A stretch of 64,000 bases of DNA, from positions 992,001-1,056,000 of the forward strand of contig NZ_CP104143.1 of the NCBI RefSeq assembly GCF_025200715.1, written 5' to 3'. The notes under the pieces were generated by a model. The model did no database searches. It worked only from the letters and a program-made list of their open reading frames with translations, and was not told the DNA's origin. Source of the DNA: Rhizobium sullae. Lineage in GTDB: Bacteria > Pseudomonadota > Alphaproteobacteria > Rhizobiales > Rhizobiaceae. This document shows positions 42,595 through 51,441 of this stretch, in pieces. The position numbers and the translations under genes were made by a program. Within the stretch, counting starts at the first letter, position 1; every line of letters begins with the position of its first letter.

Positions 42595-42606
42595 GGAGGT
42601 CTCCGT

Positions 42607-42680
42607 CAATATAGATGCATATGCATCTATATTGGAGCTTGCTTCGTGGGTCAATATAGATGTAATTGCATCTATGTCCG
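42607..42680. promoter_or_regulatory. Two MarR-type palindromic operators
   Basis: 42607-42634 is a perfect 28-bp palindrome; its left arm is CAATATAGATGCAT. A second copy at 42652-42679 keeps the core ATAGATG-N6-CATCTAT but has mismatches outside it. Centres are 45 bases apart. The second copy covers the ATG of the MarR gene (42674). This fits autorepression and control of the divergent GST operon. Confidence 0.7.
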
Positions 42681-43138
42681 ATTGCTCAAACGCCACAACC
42701 GATCAACCTTCACCGTCCATCACACGCGCGTGGGTGCGTCTCATGCGTGCTCAACGGCTCGTCTTGATGGCGATCGAGCAGGACTTGAAGGCGGCGGGCT
42801 TTCCGCCGCTCGGCTGGTATGACGTGCTGTTAGAGTTGACGCGTGCCAAGGATGGCAAATTGCGGCCGTATGAGATCGAGCAGCGCACGCTGCTGGCGCA
42901 ACACAATCTCTCACGCCTTATCGACCGAATGGAGAAGGAAGGGTTTGTTCAGCGCGAGATGTTCCACGAGGACGGCCGCGGCCGGTGGGTCACTGTGACG
43001 GAGGCGGGGCGCGCCATGCAAGCGCGCATGTGGACCGTCTATGCCTCGGCGCTCCAACGCCATCTAGGCGCGAAGCTGGACGATGTTCGCGCCAATCAGT
43101 TGGCGGACTTGCTGGCGGCACTGTCGCGAAAATCCTGA
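42674..43138 (+). CDS. MarR family transcriptional regulator
   Basis: A 154-residue protein. The winged helix covers about 45-115: WYDVLLELTRAKDGKLRPYEIEQRTLLAQHNLSRLIDRMEKEGFVQREMFHEDGRGRWVTVTEAG, including the DGRGRWV wing. Helices at both ends form the dimer. Start at 42674 chosen because the residues upstream derive from the palindrome DNA. Its operators overlap its own start and face the GST gene, so it probably represses both and is released by a small molecule. Confidence 0.9.
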   Translation: MSDCSNATTDQPSPSITRAWVRLMRAQRLVLMAIEQDLKAAGFPPLGWYDVLLELTRAKDGKLRPYEIEQRTLLAQHNLSRLIDRMEKEGFVQREMFHEDGRGRWVTVTEAGRAMQARMWTVYASALQRHLGAKLDDVRANQLADLLAALSRKS

Positions 43139-43197
43139 CGACCCACCAAATTCCTTGCGCCTGGCCTATGGTTCCTGCGCGCCTTGGGCTTTTCGGC

Positions 43198-44571
43198 TTA
43201 GTCGACGAATTCGACCGTCACGCCGGGCTTCACCATCTTGGCGAGCTCCGTTGCGTCCCAGTTCGCCAGGCGGATGCAGCCGTGGCTCTGGGTGCGGCCG
43301 ATCTTCGACGGTTCCGGCGTGCCGTGAATGCCGTAGGTCGGCCTCGAAAGGGCGATCCAGACCGTTCCGACAGGACCGTTCGGGCCGGGCGGGATATTCA
43401 GGATCCGGTCGTTTGCGCCCTGCTGGAAATTGATCTTCGGGTTGTAGGTATAGCCGGGGTTCAGGGCAACGCGTTCGACGTTGACAACGCCGGAGGGCGA
43501 AGGGGTATCGTTGGAGCCGATGGAGGCGGGATAGGCGGCGACGAGATTGCCGGCAGCATCATAGGCGAAGACCTGCTTCTTGGCCTTGTCCGCGAGAATC
43601 CTGGCGACGGCGCCGGTCTTGGCTTGCCCAGGGTTGACGACCTTGATGATCGTGCCGGGAACGGTGAAATCGGCGCCGGGGTTCATTTCCTTGAGGAAGG
43701 CTTCGTCCATGTGGAAGCGCTCGGCAAGCATTTCGGTCGTCGACGTGTAGGCCATCGACGGCAGAAGCGCCTTCTGCGAATAGTCTTCCGGAATCGCGGC
43801 GACATAAGGCCCGGCGGCATCTGCCGGCGTGATCGTGTAGCTGGTGACGGGTAGCCCGCCCGACAGGCGAAGCTGCTCGAGGATCGCTTCGGTATTGTTG
43901 GGGTCAAGCTTTTCGCCGGTCATCTGCTCATAGGCATATATCGCCTTGGTGACGTTGGAACCCATATGGCCATCGATGACGCCCGGAGAAACGCCCGCGC
44001 GGTCAAGGAAGACCTGAATGGCGACGATTTCAGGCTTCGATTTTCCCTTGAGCGTGATGACGGGTTCTGAGGGCGGCTTCGGCTGCATGTCGCCCGGGAA
44101 CGGCTGATCCGGTTCGATCGACGCATAGTCCTCGTTCTGCGGATAGCTTTCTCCGTTGGCATCCGGATAAGGCTGGTCGTAAAGCGGCTCGCGCTGGATT
44201 TCCGCATCGCGCGGGATGGAGCCCGTCACGGCGCCGCGTTCCACGTAACGTGTGCTGCCGCTATCTGGATAATAGGGATCGTTGTTATAGGTTTCGCGGA
44301 CAGGCGGTGGCGGATAATAGCCGCTGCCGCGCATTTCGGTCGCGACGACGTTGCCGTAGCCATCGAGCAGGACCCGCTTGCCGTTGCGATCCCGCGAATA
44401 ATAGACGTCGGCACCCGGCGGAATGTAGTCGATTATCGCCCCGTCGGGGGTCACCATCACGACATCGCGCTGGCGGCGGCCGTATTGCTGCGCATCGGCA
44501 CCCGGTGCGGCGGCCGCAAGGGCCAGCACGGCCGCGGCAAGGGACATCCCCGATTTCAGAAAGCGCTTCAC
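43198..44571 (-). CDS. L,D-transpeptidase (YkuD) with peptidoglycan-binding domain
   Basis: A 457-residue exported protein. Signal peptide LKSGMSLAAAVLALAAAAPGADA, a proline-rich acidic linker, a peptidoglycan-binding type domain around 165-225 (IVAIQVFLDRAGVSPGVIDGHMGSNVTKAIYAYEQ), and a C-terminal YkuD domain with YGIHGTPEPSKIGRTQSHGCIRL, where H430 and C432 form the active site. It makes 3-3 peptidoglycan cross-links or attaches proteins to peptidoglycan in the periplasm. Converges on the MarR gene. Confidence 0.92.
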   Translation of the reverse strand: MKRFLKSGMSLAAAVLALAAAAPGADAQQYGRRQRDVVMVTPDGAIIDYIPPGADVYYSRDRNGKRVLLDGYGNVVATEMRGSGYYPPPPVRETYNNDPYYPDSGSTRYVERGAVTGSIPRDAEIQREPLYDQPYPDANGESYPQNEDYASIEPDQPFPGDMQPKPPSEPVITLKGKSKPEIVAIQVFLDRAGVSPGVIDGHMGSNVTKAIYAYEQMTGEKLDPNNTEAILEQLRLSGGLPVTSYTITPADAAGPYVAAIPEDYSQKALLPSMAYTSTTEMLAERFHMDEAFLKEMNPGADFTVPGTIIKVVNPGQAKTGAVARILADKAKKQVFAYDAAGNLVAAYPASIGSNDTPSPSGVVNVERVALNPGYTYNPKINFQQGANDRILNIPPGPNGPVGTVWIALSRPTYGIHGTPEPSKIGRTQSHGCIRLANWDATELAKMVKPGVTVEFVD

Positions 44572-44815
44572 GTCTTACACCTCAAACAGTGACTTGGCCG
44601 ACACACACCTGCGAATCTTGACGCTAATGTGGAATTTATGAATTCGTACTAAACAAAAGATGAAAATTATTGCGTTTCCTGCCTGGGACAAAACGTTTGG
44701 TTTGGCAAGCGGGTTCCGGCATGCATTGCCGGTTGTGCGCAACGGGCTTGCCGCGATTGACGAATGTGCGGACGGGTCCTAACCCTACGGCAGCCTAAAG
44801 ATCGGGAGGAATGCA

Positions 44816-45655
44816 ATGATCGAGTTTGCCGCCGCCAAGGGACCGCGCCTGATGCTGGACGAAACATCGGTGATGGATATCGGCGGATGCATCGTCGACG
44901 GCGTCGATATCGCGCCGAAGCGCGCCATCCCGGACGACGGCGATCCGCGTATCGACCACTCGCTCGAAGGTTTTCTCTTCACCTGCGGTCCGGACCACAT
45001 CCGCCATCGCGAGCCGATCCCTGCGCGCGCGGATGGCAAGGTCTACCCGCTTCATGGTTCGGCGTCCGGTCATCCCGCCAAGGTTCTCCGGACCAAATTC
45101 GAGAACGGCAATGCCGAGTGCCGCGCCGACATCGATATCGTCACCGTCGAAGGGTTGCCGCAGCGGATCGAACGGCTTTGGCGCATCGACGGCGCGACGG
45201 GGGAAGTTTTGCTGGACGACACCGTCGTCAACACCAGCGGCCAAGTGGTACCGACCTTCCTGATGTACCACATAAATACCGGCGGCAAATGGCTCGATGC
45301 CGGTACGCGGCTGGAAGGGGCCATGTTCGAAGGCGGGGGTTTTCCGTGGAGCTTCGGAGAAGAGCTTGGCGGCCTCTTTTGCGTCGAGGCTTTGGCCGCC
45401 GAGGATGGTTTTGCCGAAGTCCGGCTCGGGCCAATGAAAGCAGCGGGCGGCAAGACGCTGTGCGTGCGTTTCCACGCAGATACGCTGCCGCATCTACAGG
45501 TCTGGCGGAACCAGAAGACGCCGGCGGACGTTTTCGGCATCGAACCGGTCTCGCATCGTTGGGTCTCGCGCAGCGAGCTTCAGGCGGGCGGCGAGTTCAA
45601 CATGCTGCAGCCGGGCGAGAGCCGCAGCTATGCGCTTCGCTTCGCCTTCCTCTAG
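44816..45655 (+). CDS. DUF4432 / aldose 1-epimerase-like protein
   Basis: A 279-residue protein of the galactose-mutarotase-like fold: LFTCGPDHIRHREPIPARADGKVYPLHGSASGHPAKVL, TFLMYHINTGGKWLDAGTRLEG and QVWRNQKTPADVFGIEPVSHRW with conserved His/Glu. Proteins of this group bind sugars and may epimerise them. GGGAGGAATGCA precedes the ATG. First of three rightward genes with DUF442 and RidA proteins. Confidence 0.78.
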   Translation: MIEFAAAKGPRLMLDETSVMDIGGCIVDGVDIAPKRAIPDDGDPRIDHSLEGFLFTCGPDHIRHREPIPARADGKVYPLHGSASGHPAKVLRTKFENGNAECRADIDIVTVEGLPQRIERLWRIDGATGEVLLDDTVVNTSGQVVPTFLMYHINTGGKWLDAGTRLEGAMFEGGGFPWSFGEELGGLFCVEALAAEDGFAEVRLGPMKAAGGKTLCVRFHADTLPHLQVWRNQKTPADVFGIEPVSHRWVSRSELQAGGEFNMLQPGESRSYALRFAFL

Positions 45656-45726
45656 GCGAACAGTTATTGACGCTTCCGGTCTCGCATCGTAGAGCTTCTG
45701 CCATTCATTCTCAGGAGGAACGTGCG

Positions 45727-46065
45727 ATGGACATCCGCCAGATCGACGACGAATATTCGGTATCCGGCCAGATCACGCTGGAGGATCTCGATCAGATCAA
45801 GGCGATGGGCTTCAAGTCGATCGTCTGCCATCGCCCGGATCAGGAAAGCCCGGACCAGACGCCGTTTTCCGTGATCGAAGCCCGCGCCAAGGAACTTGGC
45901 CTCGACATCGCGCATGTGCCCGTCGGCCCGATGGGCGTGACGGAGGAAGCCGTGCAGGGCATGGTCGACGCGCTCGACGAATTTCCGCGCCCGATGCTCG
46001 GCTATTGCCGTTCCGGCGCGCGCTCCACCGCAATCTATCAGAAGACCCATCATATTCGCGGCTGA
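45727..46065 (+). CDS. DUF442 / TIGR01244 family phosphatase-like protein
   Basis: A 112-residue protein. IDDEYSVSGQITLEDLDQIKAMGFKSIVCHRPDQES is the N-terminal block and MLGYCRSGARSTAIYQ the CxxGxR active-site loop (Cys near residue 98) of the dual-specificity phosphatase fold. Related BLH/Blh-type domains help handle sulfide or biofilm signals. AGGAGGA precedes the ATG. Function not settled. Confidence 0.85.
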   Translation: MDIRQIDDEYSVSGQITLEDLDQIKAMGFKSIVCHRPDQESPDQTPFSVIEARAKELGLDIAHVPVGPMGVTEEAVQGMVDALDEFPRPMLGYCRSGARSTAIYQKTHHIRG

Positions 46066-46119
46066 TCTTCCGGCGCGGCCTCCACCGCGCCTTTATTTCA
46101 TAAAACTTAGGAGAGCATC

Positions 46120-46464
46120 ATGAGCATCAAGCGTATCGACGTCGGCGCCCGCATGAGCGGCGCGGTCATCCACGGCAACACCGTCTATCTCGCAGGCCAA
46201 GTCGGCGAAGGCGAGAGCGTGACCGATCAGTGCAAGTCGGCGCTTGCCGAAGTCGATCGCCTGCTTGCCGCTGCAGGTTCCAGCAAATCGAAGATTCTGC
46301 AGACGCTGATCTATCTCTCCGACATTTCCTACTTTGCGGAAATGAACGCTGCCTGGGAAGCCTGGGTCGATCCGACGAACACGCCAGCCCGCGCGACCAG
46401 CGAAGCCAAGCTCGCAGCGCCGAAGTACAAGGTCGAGTTCATCGTCACGGCGGCAATCGACTGA
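46120..46464 (+). CDS. RidA family protein
   Basis: A 114-residue RidA/YjgF/Rid protein. HGNTVYLAGQVGEGESVTDQ and LLAAAGSSKSKILQTLIYLSDISYFAEMNAAWEAWVDP are standard blocks, and TPARATSEAKLAAPKYKVEFIVTAA carries the substrate-binding Arg. RidA hydrolyses reactive enamine/imine intermediates from PLP enzymes in the cytosol. A shared terminator lies after it. Confidence 0.9.
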   Translation: MSIKRIDVGARMSGAVIHGNTVYLAGQVGEGESVTDQCKSALAEVDRLLAAAGSSKSKILQTLIYLSDISYFAEMNAAWEAWVDPTNTPARATSEAKLAAPKYKVEFIVTAAID

Positions 46465-46487
46465 GATCGGCGTCATTGCCAATTTCG

Positions 46488-46517
46488 AAAGCCGGTGGGT
46501 TCGCTCACCGGCTTTTT
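46488..46517. terminator. Bidirectional terminator between ridA-like and ThDP-enzyme genes
   Basis: AAAGCCGGTG (46488-46497) pairs with CACCGGCTTT (46506-46515) over 10 bp; T runs on the + strand and A-rich flanks on the other serve both converging genes. The stop codon of the ThDP-enzyme gene lies in the right arm. Confidence 0.8.
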
Positions 46518-48163
46518 GTTTGGGCGATTTCGGAGAGCGTGCGCGTCGGTGTGATCGCCTCCGGATCGAGTTTCACCTCGATGATCGACGGCTTGCCGCT
46601 GGCGCGGGCGCGCTCGAAGGCGGGCGCGAAGTCCTCGGTTTTCTCCACCGTTTCGCCATGGCCGCCGTAGGCACGGGCAAGAGCCGCGAAATCCGGATTG
46701 GTGAGATCCGTACCGCTGACACGGCCGGGATAGTCACGTTCCTGGTGCATGCGGATCGTGCCATAGATGCCGTTGTTGATGACGAGGGCGATGATCGGAA
46801 GATTGTAGCGAACTGCGGTGGCGAACTCCTGCCCGTGCATCAGGAAGCAGCCGTCACCGGCAAAGCAGATGACTTCGCGCTCCGGAAAAAGCCGCCTGGC
46901 GGCAACGGCGGCGGGCAATCCGTAACCCATCGAGCCGGATGTGGGTGCTGCCTGCGTATTGAACTGCCGGAAGCGATGGAAGCGGTGCAGCCAGGTGGCA
47001 TAGTTGCCGGCACCGTTGGTGAAGATCGTGTCGGCCTTCGTGTTGCCCTCGATCCATTCCATGATCGGCCCCATGTGCACGGCTCCGGGGCCTGTCCGCG
47101 GCGGCTTCGACCAGTCAAGATAGGCTTGGTGCATGCGTTCCGTCCGCTCGGCCCAGCGCGGTTCGGTAGGCGCTTCGAGATCGGCAAGGGTGGCGACGAA
47201 GTCCTGCGGCGATGCGCAGATCGCAAGATCCGGGCGGTAGATGCGGCCGAGTTCGGACGGGTCGGGATAGATATGGACGAGCGATTGTGCCGGGTAGGGG
47301 ACGTCGATCAGCGTATAGCCTGACGACGGCATTTCCGACATCCGGCCGCCCAGCAAAATCAGCAGGTCGCTCTCTTTGATCCCTTCCGCCAGTGCCGGAT
47401 TGATGCCGATGCCGACATCGCCGGCATAGCCTGCGTGCAGGTGGTCGAAGAGCATCTGGCGGCGGAAGGAGCATCCGACCGGCAGCTTGAAGCGCTCGGC
47501 AAAGATGCGGAAATCGGCAACGGCATCCGCATCCCAGCGTGTGCCGCCGAGAATGACCATCGGACGCTCGGCCTTCAGGAGCCGCATGTAGAAATCGTCG
47601 ACCTGACGGCGTCCGGGATGAGCCGGAACGCGGGCATAAGGCTTTGCGCGCGGCGCTTCCACTTCATCACGCAACATGTCCTCGGGCAGTGACAGCACGA
47701 CAGGCCCGGGCCTGCCAGAGGTGGCAACGGCAAAGGCGCGGGTGACGAATTCGGGAATGCGCGCCGCATCGTCGATTTCGCCGACCCATTTGGCATATTC
47801 TGTCAGCGCGCGCCGGAACTCCACTTCCTGGAAGGCCTCGCGCTCGCGGGCATCGCGCTGGACCTGGCCGATGAAGAGGATCATCGGGATCGAATCCTGT
47901 CTGGCGATATGCAGGCCCGCCGAAGCATTCGTCGCGCCAGGGCCGCGGGTAACCATGCAGATGCCGGGCTCGCCGGTGAGCCTGCCCCAGCAATCGGCCA
48001 TCATCGCGGCGCCGCCTTCCTGACGGCAGACGATCACCTCGATATCGGTGTCATAAAGCGCGTCCAGCACGGCAAGAAAGCTTTCGCCGGGCACACAGGA
48101 AAGGCGCTTAACCCCGTTTGCCTTCAGCGCTTCGACAATCAGCTCGCCGCCGGTCTTCTTCAT
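46505..48163 (-). CDS. ThDP-dependent enzyme, acetolactate-synthase/2-hydroxyacyl-CoA-lyase-like
   Basis: A 552-residue ThDP enzyme. N-terminal Pyr domain with SCVPGESFLAVLDAL (activating Glu) and VTRGPGATNASAGLHIARQDSIPMI; middle domain GGTRWDADAV; C-terminal PP domain with GDGCFLMHGQEFATAVRYNLPIIALVINNGIYG (GDG...NN motif, Mg and ThDP). Pathways possible: acetolactate-type, oxalyl-CoA decarboxylase or 2-hydroxyacyl-CoA lyase. The upstream CoA-transferase gene overlaps it by 4 bases, favouring a CoA-linked decarboxylase or lyase. It is the last gene of the operon. Confidence 0.85.
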   Translation of the reverse strand: MKKTGGELIVEALKANGVKRLSCVPGESFLAVLDALYDTDIEVIVCRQEGGAAMMADCWGRLTGEPGICMVTRGPGATNASAGLHIARQDSIPMILFIGQVQRDAREREAFQEVEFRRALTEYAKWVGEIDDAARIPEFVTRAFAVATSGRPGPVVLSLPEDMLRDEVEAPRAKPYARVPAHPGRRQVDDFYMRLLKAERPMVILGGTRWDADAVADFRIFAERFKLPVGCSFRRQMLFDHLHAGYAGDVGIGINPALAEGIKESDLLILLGGRMSEMPSSGYTLIDVPYPAQSLVHIYPDPSELGRIYRPDLAICASPQDFVATLADLEAPTEPRWAERTERMHQAYLDWSKPPRTGPGAVHMGPIMEWIEGNTKADTIFTNGAGNYATWLHRFHRFRQFNTQAAPTSGSMGYGLPAAVAARRLFPEREVICFAGDGCFLMHGQEFATAVRYNLPIIALVINNGIYGTIRMHQERDYPGRVSGTDLTNPDFAALARAYGGHGETVEKTEDFAPAFERARASGKPSIIEVKLDPEAITPTRTLSEIAQTKSR

Positions 48164-49374
48164 GGTGCCGATTTCCTCTCCCGTTCGGCGCGCTCCAATG
48201 CCTCGAGCTCGGCCAGAACCTCTTCCTGATGTTCGCCAAGCCGCGGGCTCGGCCTTTCGTATCGCAGGGGCGTTTCGGAGAGCACGACCGGCGTCCTCAC
48301 GCCGGGGATCATGGTTCCTGCCGCATCCGGCAGATCGATGCGCAGGCCGCGCGCGACGATCTGCGGATCAGCGAACATCTCTTCGATGGTGTTGATCGCG
48401 CCGGCCGGCACTGCGTTTTCTTCGCAGGCTTTCAAGAGATCGGCCTTCTGCCATTTCAGCGTTTCGGTCGATACCAGGCGGCGCACCTCATCGCGGTTGG
48501 CGACGCGGGCCCTGTTGGTCGAAAAGCGTTCGTCGCCGGCGATGCCATCGAGGCCGAGGACCGTACAGAGGCGACGGAACTGGCTGTCATTGCCGACGGC
48601 GAGGATCAGGTAGCCGTCGGCGCTCGGCACGACCTCATAGGGAGAGATATTCGGATGGGCATTGCCGAGCCGCGTCGGCGCGCGGCCGGAAATCAGGTAG
48701 TTCATGTTCTGATTGGCGAGCACGGCGGACTGAACGTCGAGCAGCGCCATATCGACGAGCTGACCTTCACCGGTCTTCAGGGTATGGATGAGGGCGGCCT
48801 CGATTGCCGATGCGGCATAGATGCCGGTGAAGATATCGGCGATAGCGACGCCCGCTTTCATCGGCTGGCGATCCGGCTCGCCGGTGATCGACATGAAGCC
48901 GGACATGCCTTGGACGATATAGTCATAGCCCGCGAGGCCGGCATAGGGACCGAACTGGCCGAAGCCGGTGATCGAGCAATACACGAGCTTCGGATTGATC
49001 TTGCGAAGGCTTTCGTAGTCGAGCCCGTATTTGACGAGGCCGCCGAGCTTGAAATTCTCGATCAGGACATCGGCCGTTGCTGCAAGGCGCCGCACCAGCG
49101 ACCGGCCTTCCTCCGTCTTCAGGTCGGCCGTGACCGAGCGCTTGTTGCGATTGGCGGAGTGATAATAGGCGGCCGAAAGGTTTTCGCCGTCCTTACCCTC
49201 GACGAAGGGCGGTCCCCATTGCCGCGTATCATCGCCGCCATCCGGATTTTCGACCTTGATGACGTCGGCGCCGAGATCGGCCAGCATCTGACCGGCCCAG
49301 GGACCTGCCAGAACGCGGGCGAGCTCGATGACCCTGATGCCGTCAAGCGGCGGCTTCCTGCTTCTGTCCGTCAT
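48160..49374 (-). CDS. CaiB/BaiF (class III) CoA-transferase
   Basis: A 404-residue protein: RVIELARVLAGPWAGQMLADLGADVIKVENPDGGDDTRQWGPPF is the family's N-terminal motif; VAIADIFTGIYAASAIEAAL holds the Asp nucleophile; LKTGEGQLVDMALLDVQSAVLANQNMNYL follows. It moves CoA between carboxylic acids. Start overlap with the ThDP-enzyme gene (ATGA) shows coupling. 18 bases separate it from the exporter gene. Confidence 0.92.
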   Translation of the reverse strand: MTDRSRKPPLDGIRVIELARVLAGPWAGQMLADLGADVIKVENPDGGDDTRQWGPPFVEGKDGENLSAAYYHSANRNKRSVTADLKTEEGRSLVRRLAATADVLIENFKLGGLVKYGLDYESLRKINPKLVYCSITGFGQFGPYAGLAGYDYIVQGMSGFMSITGEPDRQPMKAGVAIADIFTGIYAASAIEAALIHTLKTGEGQLVDMALLDVQSAVLANQNMNYLISGRAPTRLGNAHPNISPYEVVPSADGYLILAVGNDSQFRRLCTVLGLDGIAGDERFSTNRARVANRDEVRRLVSTETLKWQKADLLKACEENAVPAGAINTIEEMFADPQIVARGLRIDLPDAAGTMIPGVRTPVVLSETPLRYERPSPRLGEHQEEVLAELEALERAERERKSAP

Positions 49375-49392
49375 GTTCCTCCCGAGAACGGA

Positions 49393-50346
49393 TCACGGCG
49401 CCCGCGTCGCCTCAGATGTATCGGATACGGGCTTGGATGCAAAGCGGCGCTCGCGCCAGATGATGTAAAGTCCGGATGCGATGATGATGAGAATGCCGAG
49501 CCATTTCATGGCATCGGGAAAATCGCCAAAAACCAACCAAGCGAAGATCGTCGCCGAGACGATCTCGAAATACTGCAGCGGCGCCAAGGTCGAGGCGGGT
49601 GCGGAGCGATAGGCATAGACGCCCAGAATGCCGGCGATCGCGGCCGTTAGGCCGACGCCGAGGAGCCAGACGAGACCTGTCATGTCCGGCGTCACCGGAT
49701 CAAACACATCCGAGCCGCTCCCATGCCCGATGAAGAGCAAAGTGACGCAGAAAAGAAGGCCCCAAAGGCCCATATGAAATTGCATCGCCCAGGGATCCTC
49801 GCGTTGTGCCAGGGCCCTGTTCATCATCGCGGAGATGGCGATGCAGACTGCGCTGACGACCGGCAATAGCGCCACGTAGCCGACCTCCTGGAAGCTTGGC
49901 TGGATGATCAATATCGCACCGAAGAAGCCGACGCCGCAGGCGGCGTAGCGGCGCCAGCCGATTGTCTCGCCGAGAAAAATACTGCTTAGTATCGTCAGAA
50001 TGATGGGTTCGACGAAGAAGATCGCGATCGCGTCTGCAACCGCCATGTATTTCAGTGTCGTGACGAACGAGATCATCGAAATGGTGATGATGGCGCCGCG
50101 GATCGCGTGGAAGAGGCTCTGCCGCCACGACAAGTCCGCCAGGTTTTTCCGCCAGAGAACGATCGGAAGCATGCAGAGCGCCTGCACGGCAAAGCGCGCC
50201 GCGGTGATTTCCGCGGACGGAATCGTCGTGATCGCAAGCTTGGAAAAAATGTCGATCACCGGCGAGACGAGCACCGAAAGGAACATGAGCAGCAGGCCCA
50301 TGGTCACGTCGGAGGTGGCATTCTTCATCATCGCGGCACTGCTCAT
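49393..50346 (-). CDS. EamA/DMT family transporter
   Basis: A 317-residue membrane protein with ten predicted segments as two EamA repeats: MGLLLMFLSVLVSPVIDIFSKLAI, IILTILSSIFLGETIGWRRYAACGVGFFGAILII, WLLGVGLTAAIAGILGVYAYRSAPASTLAPLQYFEIVSATIFAWLVFGDFPDAMKWLGILIIIASG. Usually exporters of small metabolites. It lies 15 bases from the hydrolase and 18 from the CoA-transferase gene, so it is in the same operon. Confidence 0.88.
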   Translation of the reverse strand: MSSAAMMKNATSDVTMGLLLMFLSVLVSPVIDIFSKLAITTIPSAEITAARFAVQALCMLPIVLWRKNLADLSWRQSLFHAIRGAIITISMISFVTTLKYMAVADAIAIFFVEPIILTILSSIFLGETIGWRRYAACGVGFFGAILIIQPSFQEVGYVALLPVVSAVCIAISAMMNRALAQREDPWAMQFHMGLWGLLFCVTLLFIGHGSGSDVFDPVTPDMTGLVWLLGVGLTAAIAGILGVYAYRSAPASTLAPLQYFEIVSATIFAWLVFGDFPDAMKWLGILIIIASGLYIIWRERRFASKPVSDTSEATRAP

Positions 50347-50361
50347 TCCATGGTCCTCTTA

Positions 50362-51294
50362 TCAGGACCTTGCGGTTGCTTCATCGCACCAATCGGCAAA
50401 GGCCGAAATCGCCGCTTCGGCGCCGATCTCGTTCAGCGTTTCGTGCCGTTTGTCCTGATATATTTCGGTCGTGATACGGGAGAACCCATGCCGTTTCAAA
50501 TGGTTTGACAGCCAGGCCACGGCTTTTCCGCCATCGGTCGCCGGATCCTTTCCGCCGCCGACGAGGTGGATCGGCAGATCCTTTCGCAGTCTGTCGAGAT
50601 GCCGCTTCTGCGGCGCGCGGAAGGTGAGCTCGAAGATATCGAGCCAGAGCGAGACGGAAGCATCGAAGCCGCAGAGCGGATCGGCGATATATTTGTCGAC
50701 TTCGGCCGGATCGCGGGAGAGCCAATCGAATTCCGTCCGATGGCCGGGGATGGACTTGCCCCAGGCACTGAAGGTGAGTTTAGGCAGCATGCCACTCGGA
50801 ACGTCGGAACCCTTCAGGGCTTTTTCGACAAGCAGGATGGCTTGCGCGGCGCGGCCTGCGAGACCGACCGCGAAATTCGAGTTCCACACGGCAACGGCGT
50901 CGAACTTCTCCGGATAGGTCACGGCAGCGTTGAGCGCAATCAGGCCGCCCATGGAATGGCCGAAGAGGATCACCGGGAGATTCGGGTGGAGCTCTGCCGC
51001 ATAGTCCCGCATGGCCACGATGTCGGCGAGGACTTGCTGCACACCACTGCGGGGGGCGAACTGCCCGATCGGTGCGCCCTTAGCCACCGTCTCGCCATGG
51101 CCGCGGTGGTCGTGGGCATAGACATGATAGCCGCGTGCAGCCATCGCCTTGGCGAAGCGTGCGTAGCGCTTCGAATGTTCGGCAAGTCCGTGGGAGATCA
51201 ACAGCACGCCACGCGAGCCGCCGCCGGCTGTCTCATGATGAAAGGCGAGCGTTGCCTCCGGCGTCTTAAGCCATTGTGTTTGCGAAAACATTGC
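50362..51294 (-). CDS. Alpha/beta hydrolase, monoacylglycerol-lipase-like
   Basis: A 310-residue serine hydrolase. GVLLISHGLAEHSKRYARFAKAMAARGYHVYAHDHRGHGET is the oxyanion strand region; VILFGHSMGGLIALNAAV the nucleophile elbow with Ser; the later DPATDGGKAV and DKRHETLNE give Asp and His. It cleaves an ester or lactone. ATG at 51294 has GGGAGGATAGCA upstream. First gene of the four-gene leftward operon. Confidence 0.88.
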   Translation of the reverse strand, partial: AMFSQTQWLKTPEATLAFHHETAGGGSRGVLLISHGLAEHSKRYARFAKAMAARGYHVYAHDHRGHGETVAKGAPIGQFAPRSGVQQVLADIVAMRDYAAELHPNLPVILFGHSMGGLIALNAAVTYPEKFDAVAVWNSNFAVGLAGRAAQAILLVEKALKGSDVPSGMLPKLTFSAWGKSIPGHRTEFDWLSRDPAEVDKYIADPLCGFDASVSLWLDIFELTFRAPQKRHLDRLRKDLPIHLVGGGKDPATDGGKAVAWLSNHLKRHGFSRITTEIYQDKRHETLNEIGAEAAISAFADWCDEATARS

Positions 51295-51441
51295 TATCCT
51301 CCCGCCGCAACAGAGCAGATCGAGGGCCAAATGCAACATCCCGGCACATGTTTGCAGCGAAATTTCTTGCGATTCAGGGTTGCAGAGTTTTGGGCTCCGT
51401 GTTTATTTGTTCCGGAATTGTTCCGTCTGCGGGGAGTGGCG

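Noticed and set aside
48118..49650. 510-codon plus-strand frame opposite the CoA-transferase
   Set aside because: Covers the whole CaiB/BaiF gene in antisense and shows no domain.
50566..51441. Long N-terminal extension of the RNase T2 frame
   Set aside because: It runs antisense through the alpha/beta hydrolase gene; the signal peptide and ribosome-binding site mark 51442 as the start.
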